The notes under the pieces: generated by a model
Told to the model about the DNA's origin: nothing
Seen by the model: only the letters and a program-made list of their open reading frames with translations
Database searches by the model: none
Shown here: positions 23,188-34,620 of the stretch, one piece after another
Layout of the letters: each line of letters begins with the position of its first letter
Position numbering within the stretch: the stretch's first letter is position 1
Source: Ipomoea triloba
Lineage: Eukaryota > Streptophyta > Magnoliopsida > Solanales > Convolvulaceae
Direction: 5' to 3'
Length of the DNA: 64,000 bases
Assembly: GCF_003576645.1 (NCBI RefSeq)
Contig: NC_044923.1
Coordinates: 20,486,479 to 20,550,478 of the forward strand
Made by a program: the position numbers and the translations under genes

Positions 23188-24489
23188 ATGGCCCAAGTTA
23201 CCAAAACAATGGCAGAAAGACCCCGGGGAACACTTCCTAGTACCACAGAAAATAACCCCCGGGAGAGAGTTCAGGCCATTACTTTGAGAAGTGGTAAAGA
23301 GCTTCCTGATCCTGTCTTGCATAAGGGCTCTACCTCAAAGAGTCCAATTGAGGAAGAAAACGTGAAAGTCCATGTTGAAGAGAGTGCAGAACAAAACATT
23401 AGCCCAGTTGTTCCCGCGAGTCCACATGCTGAGAAAGCCTTAGAAAAAAGCAAGGAAAAAGTTGATGTTCCAGTTTACAGGCCACCACTTCCCTATCCTG
23501 GGAGGTTGAAGAAAAATGAGGACAAAACTCAGTATGGTAAGTTTTTACACCTGTTAAAACAATTGCATATTAACATGCCTTTTGTAGATGCCTTGGGCCA
23601 GATGCCAAGATATGCAAAATTCTTGAAGGACCTCCTCACCAATAAGAAGAAACTGGAGGAATCAACCACTGTGGTACTTGGTGAGGAGTGTTCAGCAATT
23701 GTGCACAAAGACTTACCTCAAAAGCTAAAGGATCCTAGGAGCTTCACGATTCCTTGCCAGATAGGTGACACAGATTTTCATAAGGCTTTAGCTGACTTAG
23801 GTGCAAGTATTAATCTTATGCCTTTTGAACTCTTTAAGAATTTGGATTTGGGAACTCTTAAACCAACACGTATTTGCATTCAGTTGGCCGATCGGTCTAT
23901 TAAACATCCCAAGGGGATAGTTGAAGACGTGTTGGTTAGAGTTGATAAGTTTATCTTTCTAGTGGATTTTGTCATTTTAGACATGGACCCCGACATTGAT
24001 GTGCCATTAATCCTTGGTAGGCCATTCTTGGCAACTGCGAGGGCACTTATTGATGTGGGGAGTGGGAAACTAGTCATTCGTGCTGGTGACGAGTGTGCTA
24101 GTTTTGACGTGTCTAAATTGACAAAATACCCCATGTCTACTGATGATTCTTGCTATTTTGTTGATATCTTGCATAACCATATTGAGTTGGTAGTGCCCCA
24201 TTTGATTCTTGATGAAAAAAACAAAAGAGATCTTGATAGGTTTAGTTGGGGCACTACTATTGCTTGTTGTGAAGAGAATTTTGAACTTGTTGATAAGAAT
24301 CTTGCTGGTTGTGTAAATGATGAATCTTTGGATGTTGATGAGTTTGACAGTGTTGATTCTTATGCTTGTGATGCTATTTCTGTTATTGAAAATAATAATA
24401 CTTGTTGCGATATGAATGGTGAAGTTGAGGAGGAAAGGGTTGGATTGAAACGGGTTGCATTAGTGGCTGATAATGTGAAAGAAAAATAA
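23188..24489 (+). pseudogene. pol: G1 Gag-Pol linker and aspartic protease
   Basis: 433 codons open. The first 150 residues are linker (ERVQAITLRSGKELPDP; PPLPYPGRL; then helical LLKQLHINMPFVDALGQMP). The retroviral-type aspartic protease follows at about residues 170-300: active-site ADLGASINLMP, then VPLILGRPFLATARALIDV. The last 130 residues are acidic and Cys-containing. The TAA stop at 24487-24489 separates it from RT; typical Athila pol is continuous, so this is probably a mutation. Confidence 0.88.
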
Positions 24490-24498
24490 GAGGGAGGA

Positions 24499-25557
24499 AT
24501 GGAAGAAAGTAGTTCAAAGAGTGAGCTTAAACCCTTACCCGAGCATTTAGAGTATGTTTTTCTGGGGGAAGATTCTACGCTTCCAGTGGTGATTTCATCT
24601 TCACTGGAGGAGAATCAAAAGAATAGACTTGTGGGGGTGTTGAAAAAGAATAAGGGGGCAATTGGGTGGAAACTAAGTGATCTGAAGGGGATTAGCCCCA
24701 CTTTATGCACTCATAAGATCCTTTTAGAGGACGAAGCCAAGCCTGTAGCCCAACCCCAAAGAAGATTAAACCCCAATATGAATGAGGTTGTGAAAAATGA
24801 GGTAGTCAGACTCCTAGATGTGGGGATGATTTACTAAAATGAGGTAGTCAGACTCCTAGATGTGGGGATGATTTACTCCATTTAGGTAGTCAGACTCCTA
24901 GATGTGGGGATGATTTACTCCATTTCGGTAGTCAGACTCCTAGATGTGGGGATGATTTACTCCATTTCCGATAGTGCTTGGGTGAGTCCGACCCATGTTG
25001 TGCCAAAGAAAGGGGGATAACTGTTGAGACCAATGAAAAAAATGAATTGATTCTCGTTAGGAAGGTCACGGGTTGGCGGGTATGCATTGACTATAGAAGG
25101 TTGAATGATGCCACCCGTAAGGATCATTTTCCCTTACCTTTCATTGACCAAATGGTAGAGAGGGTTAGTAGACATGGGTTTTATTGCTTTCTAGATGGGA
25201 TGAGTGGATATTTCCAAATCCCAGTGGCTTTAGAAAATCAAGAAAAAACCACTTTCACCTGTCCTTTTGGAACCTTTGCATACAGACGCATGCCATTTGG
25301 CCTGTGTAATGCACCAACCACTTTCATGAGGTGCATGATAGCCATATTCGGGGATTACAATGGAGACTTCATGTAGGTCTTTATGGACGACTTTACCATT
25401 TGGGGGGAATCTTTTGAACAATGTCTTAAAAATCTGGAAAAAGTAATGGTAAGGTGTCAAGAGGTAAATCTTGCATTGAGTTGGGAAAAGTGTTATTATA
25501 TGGTGGAAGAGGGAATACTGAAGGTTCATTAAAGATTTTTCTAAGATAGCCACACCC
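24499..25557 (+). pseudogene. pol: G1 reverse transcriptase, broken
   Basis: The N-terminal part (GAIGWKLSDLKGISPTLCTHKI) ends at a stop created by the staggered repeat at 24796-24970. RT core follows: VCIDYRRLNDATRKDHFPLPF, DGMSGYFQI, PFGTFAYRRMPFGLCNAP. A TAG at 25374-25376 precedes the catalytic VFMDDFT, which is intact in sequence. Near 25515 about 40 residues between MVEEGI and [12 protein letters not shown] are missing. The enzyme is dead in this copy. Confidence 0.9.
24796..24970. repeat. Staggered tandem repeat in RT (likely assembly stutter)
   Basis: Four copies of a 39-45 bp unit containing GGTAGTCAGACTCCTAGATG. Successive copies extend further right (ending TTACT, then TTACTCCATTT, TTACTCCATTTC, TTACTCCATTTCCGATAG). 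It introduces stops in the RT frame. Confidence 0.75.
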
Positions 25558-26130
25558 TTGACCAAGCTTTTAGAGAAAGATGTTGAGTTTGAATTTGGAG
25601 AGGAGTGCCTAGTTGCCTTTAGGACTCTTAAGGAGATGTTGGTGAGTGCTCCTGTCTTAGTAGGACCTGATTGGGCATTGCCATTTGAACTTATGTGTGA
25701 TGCTAGTGGTTATTCAGTAGGTGTGGTCTTGGGGCAAAGGAAGAAAAAATATTTTCAACCTATTGCCTTTGCTTCTAAGACTTTAGACAAAGCTCAGCAG
25801 AATTATACCACCATTGAGAAGGAGTTGTTGGCAATTGTTTTTGCCCTTGATAAGTTTAGGTCCTACCTTCTGTTGTCTAAAGTCATAGTGTTCACAGACC
25901 ATGCGGCTTTAAGATATCTGATGTCTAAAGCTGAGGCGAAGCCTAGATTAATAAGGTGGGTCCTACTCTTGCAAGAGTTTGACCTTGAGATTCGGGACAA
26001 GAGAGGTTCTGAAAATGGGGTTGCTGATCATCTTTCTAGAATTGAGCAGCCAGAGTGTGGGGATGAGAATTCTAAGATTGATGAGTGTTTTCCTGATGAG
26101 AAGTTGTTGAGTGTGGATGAGGTCCCCTAG
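25558..26130 (+). pseudogene. pol: G1 RT thumb/connection and RNase H
   Basis: 190 open codons. Starts in [11 protein letters not shown] after the deletion, then the gypsy RNase [21 protein letters not shown] (first catalytic Asp), [19 protein letters not shown] (Glu), [12 protein letters not shown] (Asp), and [15 protein letters not shown] (final Asp). Ends at a TAG at 26128-26130 that interrupts the pol frame before the integrase. The three acidic active-site positions that can be seen are kept. Confidence 0.9.
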
Positions 26131-27342
26131 TATGCTGATATAGCTAATTATCTTGTTGGGGGAGTCATGCCCACTCACTTAGAATCTCACGGTAGAAGAA
26201 AGTTCTTAGCCGAGGCTAGGCACTACTTTTGGGATGATCCTTTTCCTTTTCGAGTTTGTGCTGACCAAGTGATTAGGAGATGTGTGTCGGAGAAGGAAGG
26301 ATTGGAAATCTTAGGACATTGTCATGCTGGGCCTACTGGGGGGCACCATTCTGCAAATAGGATAGCTAGGAAGGTTTTAGAAGCTGGTTTCTATTGGCCT
26401 ACGCTGTTTAGGGATGCCCAATGTTGTGTTAAGAATTGTGATAGATGTCAGCGAGTAGGTAATATTTCTAGGAGAGATGAAATGCCTCAAACCTACATCC
26501 TGGCTTGTGAGGTGTTTGATATTTGGGGTTTAGATTTTGTTGGCCCATTTCCTGATGCTAAGGGACTTAAATATATCCTGGTGGCCATAGATTACGTCTC
26601 CAAGTGGGTAGAGGCATAGGCTTTGAGAACAAATGATGCTAGATCAGTGATTACGTTTCTTAAAAAGTTTTTCTCTAGGTTTGGGGTGCCTCGTGTGCTT
26701 ATTAGTGATAGGGGAACTCACTTTAGGAATGCACCATTGGAAAAAGTGTTGGCAAAATATGGTGTGCAACATAGAGGGGGAGTTCCTTACCACCCTCAGA
26801 CTAGTGGCGAAGTTGAAAATGCAAACCGGGATATTAAGGCCGTTTTGGAAAAGACGGTTGCAAGGCACCGTAGGGATTGGCCTGAGAAGCTTGATGATGC
26901 CTTGTGGGCATTCAGGACTATTTATAAAACCCCTATTGGAACCACTCCATTCCGGTTGGTTTATGGCAAGGCATGCCACTTGCCGGTTGAAGTTGAACAC
27001 AAGGCCTACTGGGCTATAAAAAAGCTTAACAATGATATTGATTTTGCAGGGAGAGAAAGGCTTTGGCAATTAGATGAATTGGAAGAGTGGAGAACTCTAG
27101 CCTATGAAAATTCTAAGGCTTACAAAGAAAGAACTAAAATGTATCATGACAGGCATATCAAACAAAGCAAAGAGTTCAAAGTAGGTGATCATGTGTTGTT
27201 GTTCAATGCTAGGTTGAAGTTATTCCCTAGAAAGCTTAAATCTAGGTGGTCTGGTCCATTCACCATCACCAAGGTGTTCCCATATGGCACCATTGAAGTT
27301 GCACACTCAGAAAAAGGGAAGTTTAAAGTCAATGGACACTAG
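26131..27342 (+). pseudogene. pol: G1 integrase
   Basis: HHCC zinc domain (HAGPTGGHHSANRIARKVL...CCVKNCDRCQRVG), then the catalytic core with DFVGPFPDAKGLKYILVAID, SDRGTHFRNAPLEKVL and GEVENANRDIKAVLE supplying the DDE residues. The C-terminal region has HVLLFNARLKLFPRKLKSRW, typical of Athila-type integrases. One in-frame TAG (26617-26619) splits it. It ends with VNGH and the stop at 27340-27342. No chromodomain, in line with Athila. Confidence 0.92.
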
Positions 27343-27423
27343 GTAAAAATGTACCACGTGGGGAGTGTTGACCGTTCCGTGGAAACCACGAAGCTGGTTG
27401 AGCTTCAACTCTGAATTAACTTT

Positions 27424-27472
27424 GCGTCGGGCTAAAGACGTTAAACGTGGCGATTTTGGGAGGCACCCCAAA
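27424..27472 (+). other. Conserved post-ORF box with hairpin (G1, after pol)
   Basis: Contains CGTCGGGCTAAAGACG, then TTAAACGTGGCG, then TTTGGG-AGGCAC-CCCAAA. Related boxes with different hairpin stems occur at 33454-33503, 36043-36088 and 45397-45448 (minus). It lies 80 bp after the pol stop. Confidence 0.65.
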
Positions 27473-27579
27473 CTCTTTTTAGCCTTTTCATTTTTTTTTA
27501 TTGTTTGTTTTTGTTCTTTCAATTGCTTTGTTTTTCAAAAAAAAAAAAAAAAAAAAAAAAGAGGAAAGAGAAAAGTAGG

Positions 27580-27736
27580 GTGTCACGCTGGCCGTCACGC
27601 CGTGACCACCAGCGTGACACCGCTGTTGTATTTCTGAAGTTGGGGTGTCACGCTGTGACCGCCAGCGTGACCCCAACTATCCGAAAGCTCTTATGATAGT
27701 CACGGTTAAGGTCACACCGTGACCTTGACCGTGACC
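27580..27736 (+). promoter_or_regulatory. Internal palindrome cluster before G1 env-like ORF
   Basis: Three palindromes (27580-27620, 27645-27672, 27697-27736) built on GTCACGCCGTGAC or GTCACACCGTGAC, the same core as the LTR array at 10871-11180. A run of about 23 A lies just upstream (27538-27560). In the LTR this array precedes the TATA box, so a second promoter here is inferred; the following AAAAATATTTTAG is AT-rich but not a clear TATA box. Confidence 0.6.
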
Positions 27737-29017
27737 CCTTAAAAAAAAATATTTTAGTCGCGACAGTCCACAGTTAAACAAACACCCAAAAACCCAAAAC
27801 CCTTCGCTCTGTCTCTCTGTTGCGAACCCGCCTCACCCGCGCACCACCGCCCTCTCACTGCCCTCCCACCACCGCTCAGCCACACACAAACATCACATTC
27901 CTCCGCAGCACACGCCACCGCCCCTTTCCCCCCCCCCTGTCCGTCGCACACCAGCCAGACGCTGTCGCACACACAGCAGCGCACAAGCACCGCTTTTTCC
28001 TTTCTCCGCTTCGTATTTGCTTTCATGGAGACTAGATTGGCACTCCATATCTTGTTTCGTTTTTTCTTGTCCATTGTTTATATTTTCAGTACATATATTC
28101 ATGCTTATAGGTCCATTCCTTGCTGTTGTCATTGCTTGTATTTGTGCGAACTTTATACAATGTTGTCCTCCTTGTGTGTTGTTGCTTGTTTGGGGTTATA
28201 GCATTGCTTTTATCTTGTCGAATTTGGGCAATGGTATAGCATTAGCATTGAGTTGTGAATTTCCTAGCTTTGTACATGAACCCTAGGATTTGGGGGAAAG
28301 TGGGGATGTTACATGTCTTGAAATTTCTTGTTCTTAGCTTTTGTTCACTGCTTTTTTTTTTTTTAGTTCTACTTCTTGCTCATTATGCTTTCTGTTTTCA
28401 ATTTCACAAAAATCACAAAATAACACAAACTAGGAACCGTGCGCTATGCACATGCTTGGTTACTTGTTCCCTTGTGTTTTACATTATTTGTTCCTTTTAC
28501 TGTGTTTTGGCTCTCTTTCTTGTTGACAGTGAAATGATTCTACAACCATCCAAGTTTTGAGACTTAGGAGTGTTTTGTATCTAAGGCATTTACCTTCTTA
28601 GTAGTTCTTGTTTATTGGAACTTTATCCTTCTATCTTCTTATTGTTTTCATTATTTCTTTTACTTTTTAAGTCATTTTTTTTCTTGATTCATTAGGCTAT
28701 TTTGGGGAAATTTGGCTATTTTGTATATATTGCGCTTTACTTTTCCTGTCTTTTCTTTATTGCAATTGCTTTCTTAGTTGCTCTTGTTCATTTGATCTTT
28801 AGCTTCCATTCATGTTTTAGTTTTCACTATTTCTTGTCATTCCAATTCTATGCTTATTATACGTTATTTCTTATTTTCTTTGCCAAAAAAAAAAGTGCGT
28901 ATTCATTGCAATTTGAGACACAACAACGACAGAATGCCCCACGAGCAGAGTATATACATCATTGTTTTTTCCACTCACCCTTGTTTTTCTATGTATTTTT
29001 GCTTTGTTGGGGTGCAG
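27737..29017 (+). other. Leader and putative intron upstream of G1 env-like ORF
   Basis: 27760-28020 is unusually C/A-rich (many CCACC and CACAC) and looks like an untranslated leader. 28020-29017 is T-rich like a plant intron and ends TTTTGCTTTGTTGGGGTGCAG, a good splice acceptor at 29016-29017. A spliced env-like mRNA is inference; the donor was not fixed. Open frames here are hydrophobic by-products of the T-rich sequence. Confidence 0.4.
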
Positions 29018-30144
29018 GAAGAACTCTCGCAAGAAAGCCCCGACCGATGACGCGCAGAAAGCCACTCAAAAACGCAAATCTCGGCCAACTGGTGAGAGTT
29101 CAAGTTCCGGGCATCCGGTGGTGTTGGACCGCCAGGTTGAGTTGCCCCCTGGCTGCATGGAGAAATTTACTTTCTATCAGAACAAGTTGATTGGAACGGT
29201 GCTGTACTTTGACTACCCCGTGCTTTCTAAGTACGGGTTGATGTCCCTCCTCGCCCCTCTCATTGAGAGCCCTGATTGGAAGCACTTTTTCAGCATACGG
29301 GAATCCACTCTTACACCCGTGACATTTGAAGTCTTGGCTACACTGAAGATTGACCACCTCAATAACTGTACTGAAAAAGTCGTCCATTTCTCTACTTTCG
29401 GCGTGGAATATTCCCTTTCAGTCAATGACTTGGGTGCCAAAATGAGATTCTACAAATTGAAGGACACCACCACCGATGACTTCAGATCCTGGTTGGACGA
29501 TGTCCTTTCCATCGATCGGACGGCGTTTTGGGCTGAGCTCACCCACGGTAGGGAACCTTTGCGGGTAGTAAGTCCAAAGCTACCGCGCTGGCCCAACCTG
29601 AGTTTAAGGTCATGCATCATATGTTGGCGCGTTCACTTACAGGCCGAATGGGTGCCCCCACTGTGGTCAACCATTTGGACCTTTTGTGTTTATATAGCAT
29701 GGTCCGGGGTGTTAAGATTCACATGGGGATGGTTATGGCTCGCATGCTTCAGGCGCATGACTCTTATAAGACTACGGGCATATTCATTGGCCCGTATCTA
29801 TCTTGCTGCGTGGTTTGCGCCTCGGGCCACAGTTGGATGACGAGAGGTCGTTGGCTCTGATGCGGTCCTTTAACCACAGGAGGTTGGAAACAATTGGTTT
29901 TTCTCGTGTCCACGACACTTCGGATGATGATGATGCTGATCGGCCGCCTACCCCGCCGCCTCTATGGAATCCTAGGGGTCGTGCATGTCGCCCGGCGCCT
30001 GACCCGCCACCGGAGGCTCCGGGTGGGGCTTTGGATCAGCTTCGCCAGGACGTGTTTGCCCGGCTTGATGCTATGCAGTTGACCCTCATGCAGCGAGTGG
30101 ACACTATGGAGGCTAATCTGACGCAGTGGGTGGATGCGCAATGA
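29018..30144 (+). pseudogene. G1 Athila env-like ORF
   Basis: From the inferred splice acceptor the frame runs NSRKKAPTDDAQKATQKRK (basic), then an ATHILA-type domain (FTFYQNKLIGTVLYFDYPVL, VHFSTFGVEYSLSVNDLGAK, then FRSWLDDVLS). Near 29590 the frame shifts to one reading MHHMLARSLTGRMGAPTVVN, and near 29800 again to one with an Asp-rich, Pro-rich tail (RPPTPPPL) and a short coiled coil (LDAMQLTLMQRVDTMEANL). No signal peptide is present if translation starts in an upstream exon, and no clear transmembrane segment. Function of this ORF family is unknown. Confidence 0.75.
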
Positions 30145-30465
30145 CATACCTTCTATGCACAGAACCCCCACCTTTCCGGCACTAGAGTTCCTCCGCAGGA
30201 CCCGTCCGCAGGCGTCGGTCGCTAGCGTGTGTTGTTGTCTTTGGGGTGTGATAAGCACCAAGAATAGCACTTATAAGGGGTCTTCATTAGATTAAAAGTG
30301 CATCGTTTTGACATCTGACTACAACAATTGCATGCATTTTAGCTCAAATGCGATCAAAATCTTCTAACAACATTTCTAGAAAGAGTTTTGAGATATTTCA
30401 CAGGTTGGAGAGGGATTTGAGGCTAAAATAGAGCAAAAGACAAACAAGCCGCAATGCAGTAGCAT

Positions 30466-30541
30466 CCCACGCAGCCTCACACGCGTGTGGCTGGGCGTGG
30501 AATAATTCCAGTAAGCTCCCACACCCACCACCACGCGTGGT
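30466..30541. repeat. CACGCGTG palindromes in G2 LTR
   Basis: CTCACACGCGTGTGGCTGGG and CCACCACGCGTGG, GC-rich inverted repeats about 45 bp before the TATA box. The same motif recurs inside G2 at 33703-33852 and, in variant form, in LTRs G4 and G5. Confidence 0.8.
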
Positions 30542-30585
30542 CGGGCCAAGGGCCATTTTGGGAAATTTGATCTCTTTTTGTCACC

Positions 30586-30594
30586 TATATAAAT
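30586..30594 (+). promoter_or_regulatory. TATA box of G2 LTR
   Basis: TATATAAAT, 45 bp after the palindromes; kept in the 3' LTR at about 37929-37937. Confidence 0.65.
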
Positions 30595-31519
30595 CCCTTT
30601 TGCCCAAAACCTAAAAACAACTAAGGATTAGATCAGAAAATTCATAGAATAGGGTAGAATAGATCTAGAGGGTTTTCTCCTCTCTTGGGAGAAAATTCCT
30701 TCTTCTCATAGTTTAGAATAGATCAAGGGCAAGAATGAAGATTGGGATTTCAAGATCAAGGTTGTAAAGATCCCCTTTCTAAGGGTGGTAACCATTCTCT
30801 CCTTCTAATTCAATACTTGTTTCTTTGAATTTTCCTTTCTTTTTCTTGTTTCTCTAGTATGATAGAATAGATTAGATAGGGGATTTGTGGCCCCATGGTA
30901 GACCTATGTGGATGATTAATATTATTGCTTTGAATTGTGAGTTGCTTGGTTGTTGGATGTTGAACTTGTGTGGATGATGCTCTTCAAGCTTTGTGCCTTT
31001 TGTGGCCACATTAGGTAGCAAACCCAAAGGAAGTGAGTGTGCGCGCGATAGCGGCCACTCACGAGTCTAACTCACCCACATCTCTGCTCTTAGTCCGAAA
31101 GGACGAGATCCGAGAGGAGTGGTAGACAAACTGTTCGATGAAATGCCCCAACCGAATGAGGATGTGGGAGTTCAAAGTGTGACGCCACTTGGTAGTGTGC
31201 CACGAACTCCCTAGTCTATTCCACGACTTGCACTCGCAAAACCATCCAAAGATAGACCACATGGAAAAGCCTAAAGCCCCAATCTCCACTTTACTTTTAT
31301 TTATTTTACTCAACCACTATCAACCTTCCCCCTCTTACATATGAATCCAACCCTTAGCCATTCCCGTAACTCTTTCTCTTCAACCTCTTAGATGCCAACA
31401 CACTAATTCGATTCCCATTCTCCATCCTTGAGAGACACGACACTCGGGGAGTCTTGACTCTTCGTTTTACTACCTTCACATTCACCACACTCACCACAAA
31501 ATACCACATCTCGTCAAAA

Positions 31520-31536
31520 TGGCGCCGTTGCCGGGG
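31520..31536 (+). promoter_or_regulatory. Primer binding site of G2 (tRNA-Asp)
   Basis: TGGCGCCGTTGCCGGGG, a perfect complement of the plant tRNA-Asp 3' end, three bases after the LTR. Confidence 0.93.
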
Positions 31537-31785
31537 ATGGCAAAAGGTTTCGAATAGTGTTGACATCTTAGAAGTAGAATTTTAAGAGTTCTTGAATTGC
31601 TTTCTTTTTGTTTATTTTATTTTCTTATTTTTGTTATTTGCTTGAAGAAGTGAGCTTACATTGTCTTGAATATCTTGTGCTCACTTGCAACTACTTCTAG
31701 TTGCAAATTATTTGTTGTTGGCTAAGCTATTGTGTAGGAAATTCTCTTTAATCAAACCACTTGAAGCTTGCCAATAAGTGCTAAA
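31537..31785 (+). other. G2 leader
   Basis: T-rich leader of about 250 bp without an ORF. It includes ACTACTTCTAGTTGCAAAT, a motif also found (reverse strand) beside the gag-like start at 43129. Confidence 0.5.
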
Positions 31786-33445
31786 ATGAATCCCCATGGC
31801 TACCCACACCATGGAGGACAATCCTATGCAAATCCTCAACCCCAACCATATCACTATTACCCCCATTCCACCTATACTTACCCTCCACCAACATACCACT
31901 ACCCACATCCATACCATTACCCAATTCCACCGACATATCATTTACCACCTCCATATCACTATCCGATCCATACACCAAATCATCACCTATATCCTTATGA
32001 AACACCACCTCCACGATTCCAAGAAACTTACCCTTCACACTCACCAAATTCACAAGAAATTGACTCATTAAGCTCTAAAAGACATATCTCAAAACATAGA
32101 GAGTAAGCTTGTGCAAATGATGCAACAACTTGATCCAAGCTATACTCTCGAGTCAAATTCATTTCCCAATTCCCAACTAAACACTTACTACTCACCTCCA
32201 TCACAAAACCACAAAGAAAACAATACTACCTATCCCTTTGAGACATCGCCCTCTTTCCCATATAATACCCATATAAATCCTTGCGATTATATCCCACCGG
32301 CCACCGATGAAATTGAAACGCTAAAAGCAAAAATTGACGAATTCACAAGGATGGCCAAGGAGGATATGGCTAAACTAAAAGCCGAAATCAAGAGCGAACT
32401 AAAGGACTATCTCGCTGCTTTCCGGGAGGAATGACTTCCACTAGAAGAAGTTGAAACGAAGATGTTGTCTATGATGGAGGAGCTCATGAAGATGAATGAG
32501 TTCCGAGCCAACTCCGCCATCATAGATAACATCCCCACTTTGGAAGCCCATCAAAGGATTGTACAAGGGGTTGAAAAAGCGCAAAATGCTAGGGGAGAGG
32601 AGAGTTTCGAAGGAATAGAGGATTGTTACGCCCCGGTGCTTGAAGAAGTTCCAATCTTAGAATTAGGAAATCAAAAGGAGGTAGAGATGGAGAGTCAGGA
32701 TGAGAACGTTGAAGTAGTATGAGAAGAAGAAGAGCCGAAATATGGTAAAATTCCTAATCTTCTTTGTGCTAATATTCTTGAAAATCCTTGTGGTCTTTTT
32801 GAAAACAACCTTGTGGATGACTCCCTTCGCCTTAATACTTCCATCATATGTGATTATGACTACTTTAAATTTCGGGAGGATGATTCCATGGAAAATTTTG
32901 ATGTATTGATTAATGCTTGTAAGGATTCTATCTTGTCTGCTACCGATTATGATTGCTTTAATTTCTTGGAAGATGAATCCTTTGCTTTGGGTGAGAATGA
33001 GATGGTGAGTGAAGAGGATGATGCTTCATTCTATTCGTGTGAGAGTGTTAGTGATTTTTCTAATCAAATAGAGTGGGGTGATGAAGAAAATGAGTGTAAG
33101 GAAAAGATGGTGGGAAATAATAGGTCTTTCATGATCAATCTTATAGAAAAAGATGAGTGGAAAGAGTTGACCACACTCGAAATTGAGGAAGGGTGTGAGG
33201 AGATATGGTTTGAAAGAGATGAGAAAATCTTTAGGGGGAGAAGAGAGGAAAAAGAAAAGGAAGTAGACACCATCTTAGAAGAGCTAAGGAGGGTGTTTGA
33301 GTCTAGAATTCTTCCAACTATGAATTTTATCTTTCCTTTATGTTTGTGGGAATTCAAGGATGTTACCCACCTTGGGACATTCCTTAAAGCTAAAGTTCAC
33401 GGGACGCTTGGTAAGGTCCCAAAATCTGTGTGCCTTGAAGGATAG
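31786..33445 (+). pseudogene. G2 gag-like ORF (unrecognised family)
   Basis: ATG at 31786. The N-terminal 100 residues are Pro/Tyr/His-rich (HYPHPYHYPIPPTYH). A frameshift near 32080 leads to the main frame, which has stops at 32432-32434 and 32720-32722. Then come a coiled coil (EIETLKAKIDEFTRMAKED), a strongly acidic middle (Asp/Glu/Ser/Cys) and a C-terminal motif FPLCLWEFKDVTHLGTFLKA...GKVPKSVCLEG. That last motif resembles the C-terminus of the G3 ORF at 45428-47520. No zinc knuckle or recognised capsid domain. Its position after the primer site argues for a Gag role; this is inference. Confidence 0.55.
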
Positions 33446-33453
33446 GCCACTTT

Positions 33454-33503
33454 ACGTCTGGCCAGGTGACGTAAAACCATGGCGCACTTGGGAGGCAGTC
33501 CCA
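33454..33503 (+). other. Conserved post-ORF box with hairpin (G2, after gag-like ORF)
   Basis: ACGTCTGGCCAGGTGACG, then GTAAAACCATGGCGC, then TTGGGA-GGCAG-TCCCAA. It starts 9 bp after the ORF stop and has the same layout as the box after G1 pol. Confidence 0.6.
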
Positions 33504-33702
33504 ATGTTATCTTATGCTTCTTTCAGTTTTCCTTATTTTCTATAGTATGTTTTTCTTAGCTTTATTTCAATAATGTTTCTATAACCTCGGTTGAGCTAAC
33601 AAGTACAGATTATACACCCGAGAGTTATAAGTTGCCAGCAATCAATCGACAAACATCATCACTAGCAAAGGAAGGAAGGGAAACCAAGGTAAGCTTTGCA
33701 CA

Positions 33703-33883
33703 GCACGCCTTCCACGCCACCACCACGCGTGTGGCTAGGCGTGGAAAACTTCCAGAGAGCTGCCACGCCGCTCACACACGTGTGAGCAAGCGTGGGAATA
33801 AACCAGAGAGCTCCCACGCCCACCACCACGCGTGGTAACGTGCGTGGACGGGCACCAGATTTTTCGCGCGAAGTGGTTTAAAA
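33703..33883 (+). promoter_or_regulatory. Internal LTR-like promoter module before G2 env-like ORF
   Basis: GC-rich palindromes (CACCACGCGTGTGG, CTCACACACGTGTGAG, CCACCACGCGTGG) at 33703-33852 are followed by GGTTTAAAACC (TTTAAAA at 33877-33883), then a pyrimidine-rich leader with ATTTCTTCCCCACC. This repeats the order seen in the U3 of gypsy LTRs here (palindromes then TATA or TTTAAA). It is not a full LTR copy. A separate promoter for the env-like ORF is the inferred role. Confidence 0.55.
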
Positions 33884-34008
33884 CCCTTTCCTTGCTTCAT
33901 TTCTTCCCCACCATGAGCAAAAACTTTCCCAAGCTGAAAATATACACCTTCTAAGCATTTCCTTCCAAGTCTCTCAACTTTTCTTAAGGATCTTAAGTCA
34001 TCTCCAAG

Positions 34009-34615
34009 GTAAGAACATACTCTTCTTTGCTATTTACTTGTTTAATGAAGAACTTTTTCTATTTTGAAGAATATCTCCATGGGTTTTTCTTGTGACATTT
34101 TTCTTGAGATACATGGTTATGGGATGACTTGATAGACTTGTATTAAGCCTACATTGCTTCTATACACTTGAAATTCCATGTTTTAACATCTCTTTGTGAC
34201 TAGATCTTGAAATTGCTTGATTTGGGTATTCTCTTGTCATGATGAGATCCTTGTTGATATAGTGAGCATGGTGGGCAAAGTTTGCAACTTTCCTACTCTA
34301 TAGGCACTACATTGCTACATTCTACTAGTTATTTGGTCCAATTTTAACTTTCATGATACTTCCATTTTTCAACCTTGAGCTAGTCTAGAGGAAGAAGATG
34401 AAGTTGACCATATATTGACCTTTTGACTATGAAATGAGTATGGATTAGAATGAGCTAGTTCTTGCATGTATGGGATAGATGATGGATATCAAAATGATGA
34501 TTGAATGCAATGAATTCTTATGATCTTTTCTTTAAATATGTGCAATATTGTTCCTAATCAATGTTTAATTTGGCAAATGATTTTCCTTGTGTTGCTTTGA
34601 TTGCTCATGATATAG
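34009..34615 (+). other. Putative intron in the 5' leader of G2 env-like ORF
   Basis: Donor CCAAG|GTAAGA at 34008/34009 and acceptor CATGATATAG|GAAAG at 34615/34616, enclosing 607 bp of T-rich, stop-rich sequence. Splicing would bring the promoter-proximal leader next to the ATG at 34621. Read from sequence only. Confidence 0.45.
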
Positions 34616-34620
34616 GAAAG

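Larger units (their letters stand above)
30249..31516 (+). repeat. 5' LTR of G2
   Basis: About 1268 bp, TGATAAGCACC...TCGTCA. Palindromes based on CACACGCGTGTGG and CCACGCGTGG at 30466-30541 precede TATATAAAT at 30586-30594. The 3' LTR lacks about 700 bp in the middle (equivalent of about 30655-31355). Confidence 0.88.

Noticed and set aside
28702..29190. Hydrophobic ORF as a membrane or envelope protein
   Set aside because: Leu/Phe content comes from T-rich sequence before a splice acceptor; it runs out of frame with the env-like domain.
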